From NCBI GenBank assembly GCA_964590515.1, contig CAZPZD010000051.1, forward strand, positions 1 to 16,101: 16,101 nt of DNA. The letters run 5' to 3'. This DNA is from JADFRG01 sp964590515. Its GTDB lineage: Bacteria; Chloroflexota; Anaerolineae; Anaerolineales; E44-bin32. The notes beneath the pieces were generated by a model. The model was not told the DNA's origin and made no database searches. It worked only from the letters and a program-made list of their open reading frames with translations. Both the position numbers and the translations under genes were made by a program. Shown one piece after another: positions 1 to 8,300 of this stretch. Positions within the stretch are counted from its first letter, which is position 1. Every line of letters begins with the position of its first letter.

Positions 1-40
1 TCATGTGCGGCTTCGTCCGCTCAAATTTCTGCTTGCCCAT
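1..40 (-). CDS. tuf: Elongation factor Tu, 5' end only (partial)
   Basis: The reverse strand from 40 reads M-G-K-Q-K-F-E-R-T-K-P-H-M before the window ends. This is the N-terminus typical of bacterial EF-Tu, normally followed by the N-V-G-T-I-G-H-V-D-H-G-K-T nucleotide-binding loop, which is outside the window. EF-Tu is the GTPase that carries aminoacyl-tRNA to the ribosome. A strong Shine-Dalgarno sequence, GGAGGAG, lies about 9 bases upstream of the ATG. The gene is 80 bases downstream of fusA on the same strand, the classic str-operon order. Only 13 codons are visible, so the call rests on the N-terminal motif plus position; both agree well. Confidence 0.9.
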   Translation of the reverse strand, partial: MGKQKFERTKPHM

Positions 41-89
41 GCTCTCTTTCTCCTCCGCAGCGCTCTTTGCCTGCCCGTCGCTCCATCGA

Positions 90-106
90 CCCGAGGCGGC
101 CTCGGG
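90..106 (-). other. Short GC-rich hairpin between fusA and tuf
   Basis: CCCGAGG and CCTCGGG form a perfect 7-bp stem around a 3-base loop, 15 bases after the fusA stop and about 50 bases before tuf. There is no T run after it on the minus strand, so I do not call it a terminator. It may be an mRNA-stabilising or processing hairpin between two highly expressed genes. The function is a guess. Confidence 0.4.
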
Positions 107-120
107 CGGCTATGCGCACT

Positions 121-2199
121 TTAGAACACCCCGGCCAATAAGGTCTCCGAGACCTTCTTGGCCACTTCCTGATAGTGGTCAAACTCCATCGTGAACACCC
201 CGCGGCCCTGGGTTAGCGAGCGCAGGGCGGTGGCATATCCGAACATCTCTGCCAGCGGGGCGACCGCCTGAATGACCTGAGTATTGCCACCCCGGTGCTC
301 GATCCCTTCAATCGAAGCTCGCCTCGAGGCCAAATCGCCGGTGATCTCGCCAACCCCCTCGTCCGGCACGAGGACCTCGACCTTCATCATCGGTTCCAAG
401 AGCACCGGTCCGGCGCGCTGCACACCCTCTTTGAAACCCATTGAACCGGCCATCTTGAAGGCCATCGGGCTGGAGTCAACTTCATGGAATGAACCATCGA
501 GCAGCGTGACGCTCACATCGGTCATTGGATAGCCGGCGAGTACTCCGCCCTCGGCCGCCTCTCGAACACCCTGCTCGACTGCCGGAATGTACTCGGTGGG
601 GATCTTGCCGCCCCGTACTTTATTTGCAAATTCGATACCGCTGCCCGGCGCGCCCGGCTCGAGGGCTAGGACCACATGGGCGTATTGGCCGTGACCGCCG
701 GTCTGCTTGACATAGCGGAAATCGACCTCCGGTACCGACTTGCGGATTGATTCTTTGTAAGCAACCCGCGGACGCCCGACCCGCGAGTCGACCTTGAATT
801 CTCGGCGCATGCGATCCACCAGGACCTCGAGGTGCAGCTCGCCCATCCCCCAGATCATGGTCTGGCCGGTGTTCTCATCCGCGCCGACTCGAAAGGTCGG
901 GTCCTCCTCGGCCAGCTTTTGCAGCGCCTCGCCCAGCCGGTCTTGGTCGCCCTTGGTCTTCGGCTCGATTGCGGTAAAGATGACCGGCTCCGGAAATGTG
1001 ATGCTCCCAAGCACGATTGGGTCGGCCGGATCGCAGAGAGTGTCGCCGGTGAACGCGAACTTCATCCCGAGTACCGCCGCGATGTCACCTGCCATCACTT
1101 CATCGACATCTTCGCGGTGATCGGCGTACATCCGAATCAAGCGACCGACCCGTTCCTTGCGGTCCTTGCTGGAGTTGTAGACCGAGGAGGCCTTGTTGAG
1201 CGTGCCGGAGTAGATCCGCAGATACGCCATCCGCCCGACATAAGGATCCGAGACGATCTTGAAGACCAGCGCGCTGAGAGGCACATCGTCTTTGGCCTCT
1301 CGAACGAGCTCTTCCTCCCCGCCCGGTCTCACTCCGCGGACCGGTGGGATGTCCATCGGCGAGGGCAAGTAGTCAACAACTGCGTCGAGCAGCCGTCTCA
1401 CGCCGCGGTTCTTGAGCGATGATCCACAGAAGACCGGGGTCAGCTTGCCCGCGATGACTGCCCGGCGCAGGGCCGCCTTCAATTCCTCGGTGGGGATCGG
1501 ATGCCCCTCGAGAAATCGCGTCGACAGGGCATCGTCGGTCTCGGCGATCCTCTCAATGAGTTCGGTTCGCTGCTCGGCCACCAGGCCCCGCAAGTCGGCG
1601 GGTACCGGCTCGTGCTCCGGTGAGGCACCTGCATCTTCACTCCAAATGACAGCGACGTCGTCCAGTAGATCGACGACGCCGCTGAAGTTTGCCCCGCTCC
1701 CAATCGGCAGCTGCATGGCGAGAGGCTTGGCCCCCAGCCGCCGACGGATCGATTCGATGGTGTTTTCGTAGGAGGCCCCAACCCGATCCATCTTGTTGAC
1801 AAAACAAATCCGCGGCACGCCAAACCGATCGGCCTGTCGCCATACGGTTTCGGTCTGTGGTTCGACTCCTTGGACCGCGTCGAAGACCACCACCCCGCCG
1901 TCCAGCACCCGTAGGGAGCGCTGAACCTCGGCAGTAAAGTCGATGTGGCCCGGCGTATCGATAATGTTGATCACGCAATCCCGCCAGCTGGCAGTTACCG
2001 CGGCAGACACGATGGTGATGCCCCGTTCCCGCTCCTGATCCATCCAGTCGGTCACCGTCGTGCCTTCATCCACCGATCCCATCCGGTGGGTGCGGCCAGT
2101 GTAGAACAGCACCCGCTCAGTAGTCGTGGTTTTTCCAGCATCGATGTGGGCGATGATGCCGATGTTGCGGTAGCGATCTAGCGGAAATTCACGCGGCAT
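121..2199 (-). CDS. fusA: Elongation factor G
   Basis: Ribosomal translocase GTPase that moves tRNAs and mRNA after peptide bond formation and works with RRF in ribosome recycling. The 692 residues match the usual length. The GTPase motifs are all present: A-H-I-D-A-G-K-T (17-24), R-G-I-T (59-62), D-T-P-G-H (81-85) and N-K-M-D (135-138). Domain II follows from about 300, and domain IV carries the G-G-H-G-Q-Y motif near 501-506. The ATG start at 2199 lies 11 bases after the rpsG stop. Its Shine-Dalgarno AGGAA overlaps that stop codon, which suggests translational coupling. It is the third gene of the rpsL-rpsG-fusA operon. Nothing is truncated, and the sequence looks like the main EF-G rather than a tetracycline-resistance paralogue, which would not normally sit in this operon. 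Confidence 0.98.
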   Translation of the reverse strand: MPREFPLDRYRNIGIIAHIDAGKTTTTERVLFYTGRTHRMGSVDEGTTVTDWMDQERERGITIVSAAVTASWRDCVINIIDTPGHIDFTAEVQRSLRVLDGGVVVFDAVQGVEPQTETVWRQADRFGVPRICFVNKMDRVGASYENTIESIRRRLGAKPLAMQLPIGSGANFSGVVDLLDDVAVIWSEDAGASPEHEPVPADLRGLVAEQRTELIERIAETDDALSTRFLEGHPIPTEELKAALRRAVIAGKLTPVFCGSSLKNRGVRRLLDAVVDYLPSPMDIPPVRGVRPGGEEELVREAKDDVPLSALVFKIVSDPYVGRMAYLRIYSGTLNKASSVYNSSKDRKERVGRLIRMYADHREDVDEVMAGDIAAVLGMKFAFTGDTLCDPADPIVLGSITFPEPVIFTAIEPKTKGDQDRLGEALQKLAEEDPTFRVGADENTGQTMIWGMGELHLEVLVDRMRREFKVDSRVGRPRVAYKESIRKSVPEVDFRYVKQTGGHGQYAHVVLALEPGAPGSGIEFANKVRGGKIPTEYIPAVEQGVREAAEGGVLAGYPMTDVSVTLLDGSFHEVDSSPMAFKMAGSMGFKEGVQRAGPVLLEPMMKVEVLVPDEGVGEITGDLASRRASIEGIEHRGGNTQVIQAVAPLAEMFGYATALRSLTQGRGVFTMEFDHYQEVAKKVSETLLAGVF

Positions 2200-2210
2200 G
2201 CAAGCGGTTC

Positions 2211-2678
2211 CTACCAGCGATAATGGGCGAAGGCCCGGTTGGCCTCCGCCATCTTGTGAGTGTCTTCTCGCTTACGCATGGCTGAGCCCGTTCCGGCGGC
2301 CGCATCCATCAGCTCGCCAGCGAGCTTCTCCGCCATCGTCTTTCCCGACCGGCTGCGGGCGGCGGCCAGGATCCAACGGACTGCCAGGGAGGTCCTCCGC
2401 TCGAATTGGACCTCCACCGGAACCTGATAGGTCGCCCCGCCCACCCGGCGCGGTTTGACTTCCAAGACCGGCGAGGTGTTCTTGATGGCGTCCTCGAAGA
2501 CCTCGACCGGATTGCGCTTGACCTTCTGCTCGATCAGGGCAAAGGCGTCATAGACAATGCGGGTGGCGGTGCTTTTCTTGCCGCGCTTCATCATCCGGTT
2601 GATCAGACCGTGGATAGCCGGATTGTTGTAGCGAATATCGCCTGTCGTCGTACGCCGCTCTGGTTTCGACCTTCGCAT
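2211..2678 (-). CDS. rpsG: 30S ribosomal protein S7
   Basis: S7 is the primary assembly protein of the 30S head and lies near the E site and the mRNA exit. The 155-residue product has the expected length and conserved stretches (M-R-R at the start, D-I-R-Y-N-N, the R-R-V-G-G-A-T-Y-Q-V-P-V core and the H-K-M-A-E-A-N-R-A-F-A-H-Y-R-W end). The open frame extends 8 codons further upstream. I place the start at the ATG at 2678 because it gives the standard M-R-R N-terminus and has GGAG (2686-2689) seven bases before it. It lies 75 bases after rpsL. In E. coli, S7 represses its own operon by binding the rpsL-rpsG spacer; the spacer here holds a strong hairpin (2705-2732). Confidence 0.97.
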   Translation of the reverse strand: MRRSKPERRTTTGDIRYNNPAIHGLINRMMKRGKKSTATRIVYDAFALIEQKVKRNPVEVFEDAIKNTSPVLEVKPRRVGGATYQVPVEVQFERRTSLAVRWILAAARSRSGKTMAEKLAGELMDAAAGTGSAMRKREDTHKMAEANRAFAHYRW

Positions 2679-2704
2679 CTTTGGTCTCCGCTCAACACAC
2701 AAGC

Positions 2705-2732
2705 CTCGGCCGCCGCGCTCGCGGCAACCGAG
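2705..2732 (-). promoter_or_regulatory. 12-bp hairpin in the rpsL-rpsG spacer, possible S7 control site
   Basis: Read on the minus strand, CTCGGTTGCCGC and GCGGCGGCCGAG pair over 12 positions (two of them G-T wobbles) around a GAGC loop. The element fills the middle of the 75-base rpsL-rpsG gap and ends about 15 bases before the rpsG Shine-Dalgarno. No T run follows, so it is not an intrinsic terminator. In E. coli the equivalent spacer is the S7 repressor-binding site of the str operon. Position and strength suggest a similar role here, but the sequence alone does not prove S7 binding. The hairpin is seen directly; its role is inferred. Confidence 0.6.
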
Positions 2733-2753
2733 CTACTAAATGGATTGGGCTAC

Positions 2754-3173
2754 TTACTCTCGAGGGCGTTTACCGCCGTACTTCGAGCGGCCTTGCCGGC
2801 GCCCATCCACACCCGTGGTGTCCATCGTGCCCCGCACGATGTGATAGCGCACGCCGGGCAGGTCCTTCACTTTTCCGCCGCGCACCAGAACGACGGAGTG
2901 CTCCTGCAAGGAGTGCCCTTCCCCCGGGATATAAGCCGTAACTTCCAGGCCGTTAGTGAGCCGTACTCGGGCAACCTTGCGCAGGGCTGAGTTTGGCTTC
3001 TTTGGCGTCTGGGTTCGGACCTGGGTACAGACCCCCCGCTTTTGCGGTGCGCCGCGCGGTTGGAGCTCCCGGCGCTGATTCATGGAATTAAACGTGTACT
3101 GCAGCGCGGGTGCCTTGGTCTTTGAGCGCTTGCTCTTCCGCCCTTTCCGGACTAGTTGACTGATGGTTGGCAC
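2754..3173 (-). CDS. rpsL: 30S ribosomal protein S12
   Basis: S12 lies at the decoding centre and helps set translational accuracy. The 139-residue product contains the conserved P-Q-K-R-G-V-C, T-P-K-K-P-N-S-A-L-R-K and V-K-D-L-P-G-V-R-Y motifs. The lysines whose mutation gives streptomycin resistance in other bacteria are unchanged. Compared with the E. coli protein there are about 15 extra residues after P-A-L (roughly residues 25-42, beginning Q-Y-T-F-N-S); from memory, similar S12 proteins occur in Chloroflexota. The frame extends upstream, but the start is set at GTG 3173: it yields M-P-T-I-S-Q-L-V-R-K, the family N-terminus, and has GGGAG five bases before it. It is the first gene of the str operon, with its promoter at 3319-3347. 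Confidence 0.97.
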   Translation of the reverse strand: MPTISQLVRKGRKSKRSKTKAPALQYTFNSMNQRRELQPRGAPQKRGVCTQVRTQTPKKPNSALRKVARVRLTNGLEVTAYIPGEGHSLQEHSVVLVRGGKVKDLPGVRYHIVRGTMDTTGVDGRRQGRSKYGGKRPRE

Positions 3174-3194
3174 AAACACTCCCTCGACACAAAT

Positions 3195-3238
3195 CCCGGG
3201 GCACGGGCCCCGGGTCGCTCGACGCAAAGGCCCCGTGC
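3195..3238 (-). promoter_or_regulatory. str operon leader with two mutually exclusive stems
   Basis: CCCGGGGC (3195-3202) and GCCCCGGG (3207-3214) form a perfect 8-bp stem with a 4-base loop, ending 12 bases before the rpsL Shine-Dalgarno. GCACGGG (3201-3207) can instead pair with CCCGTGC (3232-3238), a 7-bp stem that uses bases from both arms and the loop of the first. The two stems cannot form together. This is the layout expected of a leader that switches between folds. There is no T run, so any control would more likely act on translation or through a factor. The pairings are read directly; the switching is inference. Confidence 0.45.
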
Positions 3239-3318
3239 TCGCCAGGGCCTCCGAAATCTACGATGAATTCGAGCCACGCAAACCGCGCAGCTCGAGCTCC
3301 CCAGACACTCGAGGGGTT

Positions 3319-3347
3319 ATTCTACCAAACGGCCAAAGCGGCGTCAA
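3319..3347 (-). promoter_or_regulatory. Promoter of the rpsL-rpsG-fusA operon
   Basis: On the minus strand, a -35 box TTGACG (3342-3347) is followed by a 17-base spacer and a -10 box TAGAAT (3319-3324). Each box matches the sigma70 consensus at five of six positions, and the spacing is ideal. Transcription should begin near 3312, giving a leader of about 140 bases before rpsL. This is the best promoter match I found in the window. It also means the str genes need not be read from rpoB. Confidence 0.85.
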
Positions 3348-3401
3348 GGAAATTTGCAGGCCTTTAGGCGACCTGCCGACCCGCATCAGAGGCCGATCCA
3401 C

Positions 3402-3417
3402 CGGCCGTTTTCGGCCG
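3402..3417 (-). other. Hairpin downstream of the membrane protein gene
   Basis: CGGCCG, a TTTT loop (AAAA on the minus strand), then CGGCCG form a 6-bp stem 40 bases after the stop of the upstream membrane protein gene and upstream of the str promoter. No T run follows on the minus strand, so it is only a weak candidate for a 3' end of the upstream transcript. Confidence 0.3.
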
Positions 3418-3456
3418 ACGTTGCTCTCCGGCATGGACTCAGAGCCCAGATCCGAT

Positions 3457-5238
3457 CTAGGGCAATGCGAGCTCGGGGCAGTCGGCTCCCCCGCTGCGGC
3501 TGAGGAAGGTTTCCAATGCTGCTTTCTGGCTCTCGAAACCTGCAACGAATTGGTACTCCTCAAAGCTTTCCCGGACCTCGTCCCATAGGACACTGCTGCT
3601 GCACCCCATGGCGCGGGGTGGTGGGTTGTCCGTCGCGATCCATCGCTCGGTCCGGACCGCCAACCGGGCGAAGAGTGCAGTTGTCGCAAGAAACGTGGCA
3701 ACCAAGGCCACCCCGACTGCTGTGCTTGCCCAATCCTGCCGCTCGGTTTCATCCGCCGACCGAACAAACCACCGGCCAACCGCCCAGCTGGAAAGGAAAA
3801 CCACCCAGGCAAGGGCCAGTCCCAGCAGTCCGAAGATGGCGACCCACTCCACCGATCCGCCGGCCAGTTTCAACCCGAGGTAACTGAGGCTCAGGATCGA
3901 GAGCAGACCAGCGGCCCAATTGGTAAGTGGGTGTGACGGCTGAGGCCGATTCCGCCGGAGAATCCAGACAATGATGCCACCTGGGATGATCAGTCCTCCC
4001 AAGAGCGGGAGCAGGGTCGCGGTCCGGGTGAGCATTGCGAGCTGCTGAAGCTGGGCCGCCGTCAGTTCGGCAACGCTGTAAAAGGAGGTCTCCCCCTGTA
4101 ACAAGAGCAAGTACGACCACAGGCACCCGAACAGTGTCAGCAAAACCCAAAGTCCCCTTCCAAGCCCCTTGCCCGATTGATCGCGCCCAATCACGGTCAC
4201 CAGTCCCGGGACCAGCAGGACCGCGGTGATCGACATTCCTCGCTGCCCGAAGGTTCCGGTTCCCAACCACCATACATACCAGCTGCCCTGAAGGTAGAGT
4301 TGAACCAAGACGAGGCCGCCCAGCGCCAGCCAGCCAAGCCTTGCCCGCCTCGGGCCGGGCAGCAGAACCATCTCTATGACTGCCGCCATCCCGATGGCAT
4401 ACAGTGGATGGTAGGACAGCAGCCCGTGCCACGGATGGATGAGCACCGCCTGGACTTGTGGACTGCCGAACTCGAACGAATGAAACCCGTCTCCCCCGAA
4501 GACACAGGGTGATTGAAGGTAGTTTCCCGTCATCCAGCGGTTGACCAGTGCGACCTCCAGGAGTCCGATCACGGTCGTGCCGATCAGCCATCCAAGCGCC
4601 AAGTTCATGTTCCGCAGACCGGCAACCCGCCGTGCGGCAACCGCCCGAGCGCCTAGCAGCACTGTCGCGGGCAGCGCGAAGAGCGCCAGGTTTGATCGCA
4701 GCATGATGAGCAGCGCGGCCGCTGCCCCTCCGACCAGAGCCTCCCGAATCCGCCAAGGCCGGCCGCTAACCAGGACGAGGGCCAGCACTGCGGCCAGAGC
4801 GTAGCCGACCGACTCCGACCCGTAGGTATGGGAATAGAACCCGGCATGGGTTCCAACGAAGGTAGCTCCCATCCCAAAAAGCGTTAGCGGAACGTCTCCG
4901 GCCGCGGCGCGGAAGAGCAGCCGCCACATCGCCCACCAGAAGCCTATCCCGGCCAACCAGCCTGCGACCAGCGCGCTCGGCCCCAGGCCGAACTTACCTC
5001 CGGTGAGAAGCTGGGGCAGGGCGAAGATCAAACCGGCCCCATGGGACCACTGAGTCAGCGGAACTTTGTTGGGGGAAAGGATCGAACCGCTAAGTTCGAA
5101 AATGTCACCCTGGGCGAAGGCCCGGCTCCAATCCAGGTAGTGATCGAAGTCCGGTCCGGCGCGGCCGGCGGCGAAGAGGGCCGCCGCAAGGAGGCATCCA
5201 ATTCCGAGTGAGAGCGGTTTCAGCCAGTCGCGGCGCAA
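3457..5238 (-). CDS. Polytopic membrane protein, possible GT-C type glycosyltransferase
   Basis: The 593-residue product is strongly hydrophobic, with roughly a dozen membrane segments. The first (about residues 10-25) is followed directly by an acidic D-F-D motif at 30-32. That layout (one helix, then an acidic pair in the first outer loop, then many helices) resembles the GT-C superfamily of lipid-linked-sugar glycosyltransferases such as the ArnT/PMT group. I cannot place it in a named family. The start is TTG at 5238, supported by GAAGG about 5 bases upstream. The gene sits alone between the rpoB terminator and the str promoter, where rpoC is often found in other bacteria. I saw no clear promoter for it. 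The membrane-protein call is firm; the GT-C assignment is tentative. Confidence 0.72.
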   Translation of the reverse strand: MRRDWLKPLSLGIGCLLAAALFAAGRAGPDFDHYLDWSRAFAQGDIFELSGSILSPNKVPLTQWSHGAGLIFALPQLLTGGKFGLGPSALVAGWLAGIGFWWAMWRLLFRAAAGDVPLTLFGMGATFVGTHAGFYSHTYGSESVGYALAAVLALVLVSGRPWRIREALVGGAAAALLIMLRSNLALFALPATVLLGARAVAARRVAGLRNMNLALGWLIGTTVIGLLEVALVNRWMTGNYLQSPCVFGGDGFHSFEFGSPQVQAVLIHPWHGLLSYHPLYAIGMAAVIEMVLLPGPRRARLGWLALGGLVLVQLYLQGSWYVWWLGTGTFGQRGMSITAVLLVPGLVTVIGRDQSGKGLGRGLWVLLTLFGCLWSYLLLLQGETSFYSVAELTAAQLQQLAMLTRTATLLPLLGGLIIPGGIIVWILRRNRPQPSHPLTNWAAGLLSILSLSYLGLKLAGGSVEWVAIFGLLGLALAWVVFLSSWAVGRWFVRSADETERQDWASTAVGVALVATFLATTALFARLAVRTERWIATDNPPPRAMGCSSSVLWDEVRESFEEYQFVAGFESQKAALETFLSRSGGADCPELALP

Positions 5239-5256
5239 AGCAGCCTTCGTGGCCAG

Positions 5257-5318
5257 CTGAACTCAGGTCCCGGAACGAAATGGCGCCCGCAATGCGGGCG
5301 CCATGGTTTCAAGTTCAG
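5257..5318 (-). repeat. Outer inverted repeat enclosing the rpoB terminator hairpin
   Basis: CTGAACT (5257-5263) and AGTTCAG (5312-5318) are exact reverse complements that flank the 11-bp hairpin at 5280-5304. They could extend the structure as a second helix separated from the first by internal loops of 16 and 7 bases. Two nested perfect repeats in an 89-base gap are more than I would expect by chance, but the outer arms are short. Confidence 0.4.
5280..5304 (-). terminator. Terminator-like hairpin after rpoB
   Basis: ATGGCGCCCGC and GCGGGCGCCAT form a perfect 11-bp, GC-rich stem with a 3-base loop, 23 bases after the rpoB stop. On the minus strand the sequence that follows begins TTCGTTCC, a weak T-rich tract, so termination would depend mainly on the very stable stem. 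Its position supports rpoB ending as its own transcript rather than running into the membrane protein or str genes. Confidence 0.65.
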
Positions 5319-5327
5319 TGGTTTCTA

Positions 5328-8300
5328 TCAGCGCGGCTCCGGGTCGAGGTCCAGCAGCCCGAGCCCCAACCGCGGTGGCCGGGTGCGGTCGTCTTGCTTG
5401 CCGAATCGCACCGTGTCCCCGACCTCGTTGATCGCCTCCACCGATAGTCCGAGGCTTTGCAGCTCCTTGACCAACACCCGGAAAGAGGCCGGGATCCCCG
5501 GTTCCTCTACCTGCTCGCCTTTGACGATGGCCTCGTAGGTCTTGACCCGGCCTTGCACGTCGTCGGACTTTACAGTCAGCATCTCTTGCAAAATGTGGGC
5601 CGCGCCGTACGCTTCCAGCGCCCAGACCTCCATTTCACCGAAGCGCTGGCCGCCGAATTGAGCCTTTCCGCCCAGCGGCTGCTGGGTAACCAGCGAGTAC
5701 GGACCGGTCGAGCGCGCATGCACCTTGTCTTCAACCAGGTGGTGCAGCTTCATCATCATGACGACCCCGATCGTGACCGGATTATCGTAGGCTTCACCAC
5801 TCTTGCCGTCAAACAGGACCTGCTTCCCGAGGGTGGGCGTCGGCTCGTGGGTCTCCAGCATCACCTTGACCGCTTGCTTGGCCACCGCTTCGGGACTGCT
5901 GTCGGGCTTTATCTTGCGACCTTTGGACTCGATCCACAGCCGCAGGCAAACATCGATCACGGCTTTGTCGAACGGCTCCCGCTCGTTGACTGGGGTCTCG
6001 GAGTCATCGAACACGAGCAGCTTGTCTGGGTCGTAATCCTTCTGGCGCAGCCATTCTCTCAGCGCCACCCGGCGAGCGTAGTTCCGATCGGTGGCGATCA
6101 GATCGATGTCGTAATGCTTAGATTTCAACCAGTTTTCCAAATATAGACGCCGAATCTCCTCGTCGTCCTCAAAGGCTTCCTCATCGTAGTAGCCCTTCTC
6201 CTTTACCCAATCCCAGGCTGCGGTCCCGATTTCCTGCCAGGCTCGATCGATCAGCCAGGCCCGGGCCAACTCGGCCTCGATCTCTTCTTCATCTGCGCCA
6301 TCGAACACCGGAGTAATGGCCCGGAATCCGAGCCGGTGGGCCGCCCAGCCAAGATGGGCCTCGAGCAGCTGGCCGATGTTCATTCGCCCGGGTACCCCTA
6401 ACGGATTCAGAATCAGATCCACCGGCGTTCCATCCGCCAGGAACGGCATGTCTTCAATCGGAACGACCTTGGATATGACGCCCTTGTTGCCATGCCGCCC
6501 AGCCATCTTGTCCCCTTCGGTGGCCTTGCGTTTCTGGGCAACCGATACCCGCACCATCTTCTCGACCCCAGGAGGCAGGTCGCGGTGCTCTTCTCGGGTG
6601 AAGACCTTGACATCGACCACCTTGCCGCGCTCCCCGTGCGGCATGCGGAGCGAGGTGTCCTTCACCTCGCGGGCCTTCTCGCCGAAGATCGCCCTCAGCA
6701 GTTTCTCCTCGGGAGTGAGCTCCTTCTCGCCTTTTGGTGTGATCTTGCCCACCAGAATATCGTTCGGTCCAACCTCAGCCCCGATCCGAACAATTCCGTC
6801 CTCATTCAGGTCGCGCAAGGCCTCATCGCCCACGTTCGGGATGTCGTAGGTAATCTCTTCCGGACCAAGCTTGGTGTCGCGGGCTTCAACCTCGTGCTTC
6901 TCGATGTGTATCGAGGTGTAGCGATCCTGTTGGACCAGCCGCTCGGAAATCAGAATCGCGTCCTCGAAGTCGCCGCCTTCCCAAGAGAGGAAAGCACAGA
7001 GCACGTTCTGCCCCAACGCCAACTCACCACCTTCAGTGGACGTCGAATCAGCAATGACATCCCCCTTGGTTACTCGTTGACCCTTGATCACCGATGGGCG
7101 CTGGTCGATGCAGGTGCTCTGATTGGAACGATTAAACTTGCGCAGCTTGTAGGTCCGGCTCGCGCCCTTGGACCGGACAACCACCGTACTGCCCGAAACC
7201 GATTCGACCTCCCCACTCTCCTCGGCCAGGATCACTTGCCCAGAATCGTATGCTGCCTGCCGTTCCATTCCGGTGGAAACCAAAGGCACTTCCGGATCGA
7301 TCAAGGGAACCGCCTGGGTCTGCATGTTGGAGCCCATCAAAGCCCGGTTCGCATCGTCGTGCTCCAGGAACGGAATCAAGGAAGCGCTGACCCCCACAAT
7401 CTGGCGGGGAGCCACGTCCATGAAGTTGATCTGGTCTGGGGTGGCGAAGAAGAAATCACCGTGACGGCGGCAAGAGGCTCGCGGATTGGAAAACTCCATT
7501 CGTTCATTCAGCGGGGTGTTCGCCTGGGCAATTACGTATTTGTCCTCTTCGTCGGCGGACAGATACTGGGTGTCATCGGAGACGAAAGGAACTACCGGGA
7601 TCAATGCTTTGCGTCGGGCCATCCCGCTCGCCAGGCTGTCGCTGACCACTGTCCCGTCTTTGGCCAGGACCTTGTCCCCCTTGGCGTCTTTCCAGCTGCC
7701 CCGCAATCGCTTTCCTACCAACCGCTTGTCTTTGGAGCTCAACTCGTTCACCACCCGGCGATAGGGGGTCTCAATGAAACCGAACCGATTCACCCGGGCG
7801 TAGGAAGCCAACCTCCCGATCAGGCCGATGTTGGGGCCTTCCGGGGTCTCAATCGGACAGATCCGGCCGTAGTGGGAGTGGTGTACATCGCGCACGTCAA
7901 AGCCGGCCCGTTCCCGCCGCAGGCCGCCTGGTCCCAAAGCAGACAAGGTGCGCTTGTGTCTCAGCTCGGCCAGCGGATTGGTCTGATCCATGAATTGAGA
8001 TAGCTGGCTGGAGCCGAAAAACTCTCGGATCGCAGCAACGACCGGGCGGATGTTGATCAACGAGACCGGTGAGAGCTGCTCCTGATCCCGGATCGACATT
8101 CGCTCCAGAATGACCCGCTCCATCCTGCGCAGCCCAACCCGCAGCTTGCTCTGTATGAGCTCACCTACCGTCTTTACCCGCCGATTGCCAAGGTGGTCGA
8201 TATCATCCGGTTGGGCAGCCCCATTGTTGATGCGGATCATTCGCTCGACAATTCGGACGACATCCCAACTGGTTACCTGGCGATGGTCCTCGGCCACCAG

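Noticed and set aside
1..194. 63-codon plus-strand open frame at the left edge
   Set aside because: It overlaps tuf and fusA on the opposite strand and has no recognisable content.
2900..3020. Streptomycin-resistance substitutions in S12
   Set aside because: The lysines in the P-K-K-P-N-S and V-K-D-L-P-G motifs are unchanged.
3291..3313. Two CTCGAG copies 11 bases apart near the str transcription start, as an operator
   Set aside because: Each is a common 6-base palindrome in GC-rich DNA, and nothing else marks a protein-binding site.
3749..4756. 335-codon minus-strand frame inside the membrane-protein gene
   Set aside because: It is an alternate frame of that gene with an Arg/Ala/Gly-rich product; the membrane frame is coherent over its whole length.
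6492..8003. 503-codon open frame on the plus strand opposite rpoB
   Set aside because: It lies wholly within rpoB, has no recognisable domain, and long antisense open frames are common opposite GC-rich genes.
7919..8015. Rifampicin-resistance substitutions in RpoB
   Set aside because: The residues equivalent to E. coli D516, H526 and S531 are all unchanged.
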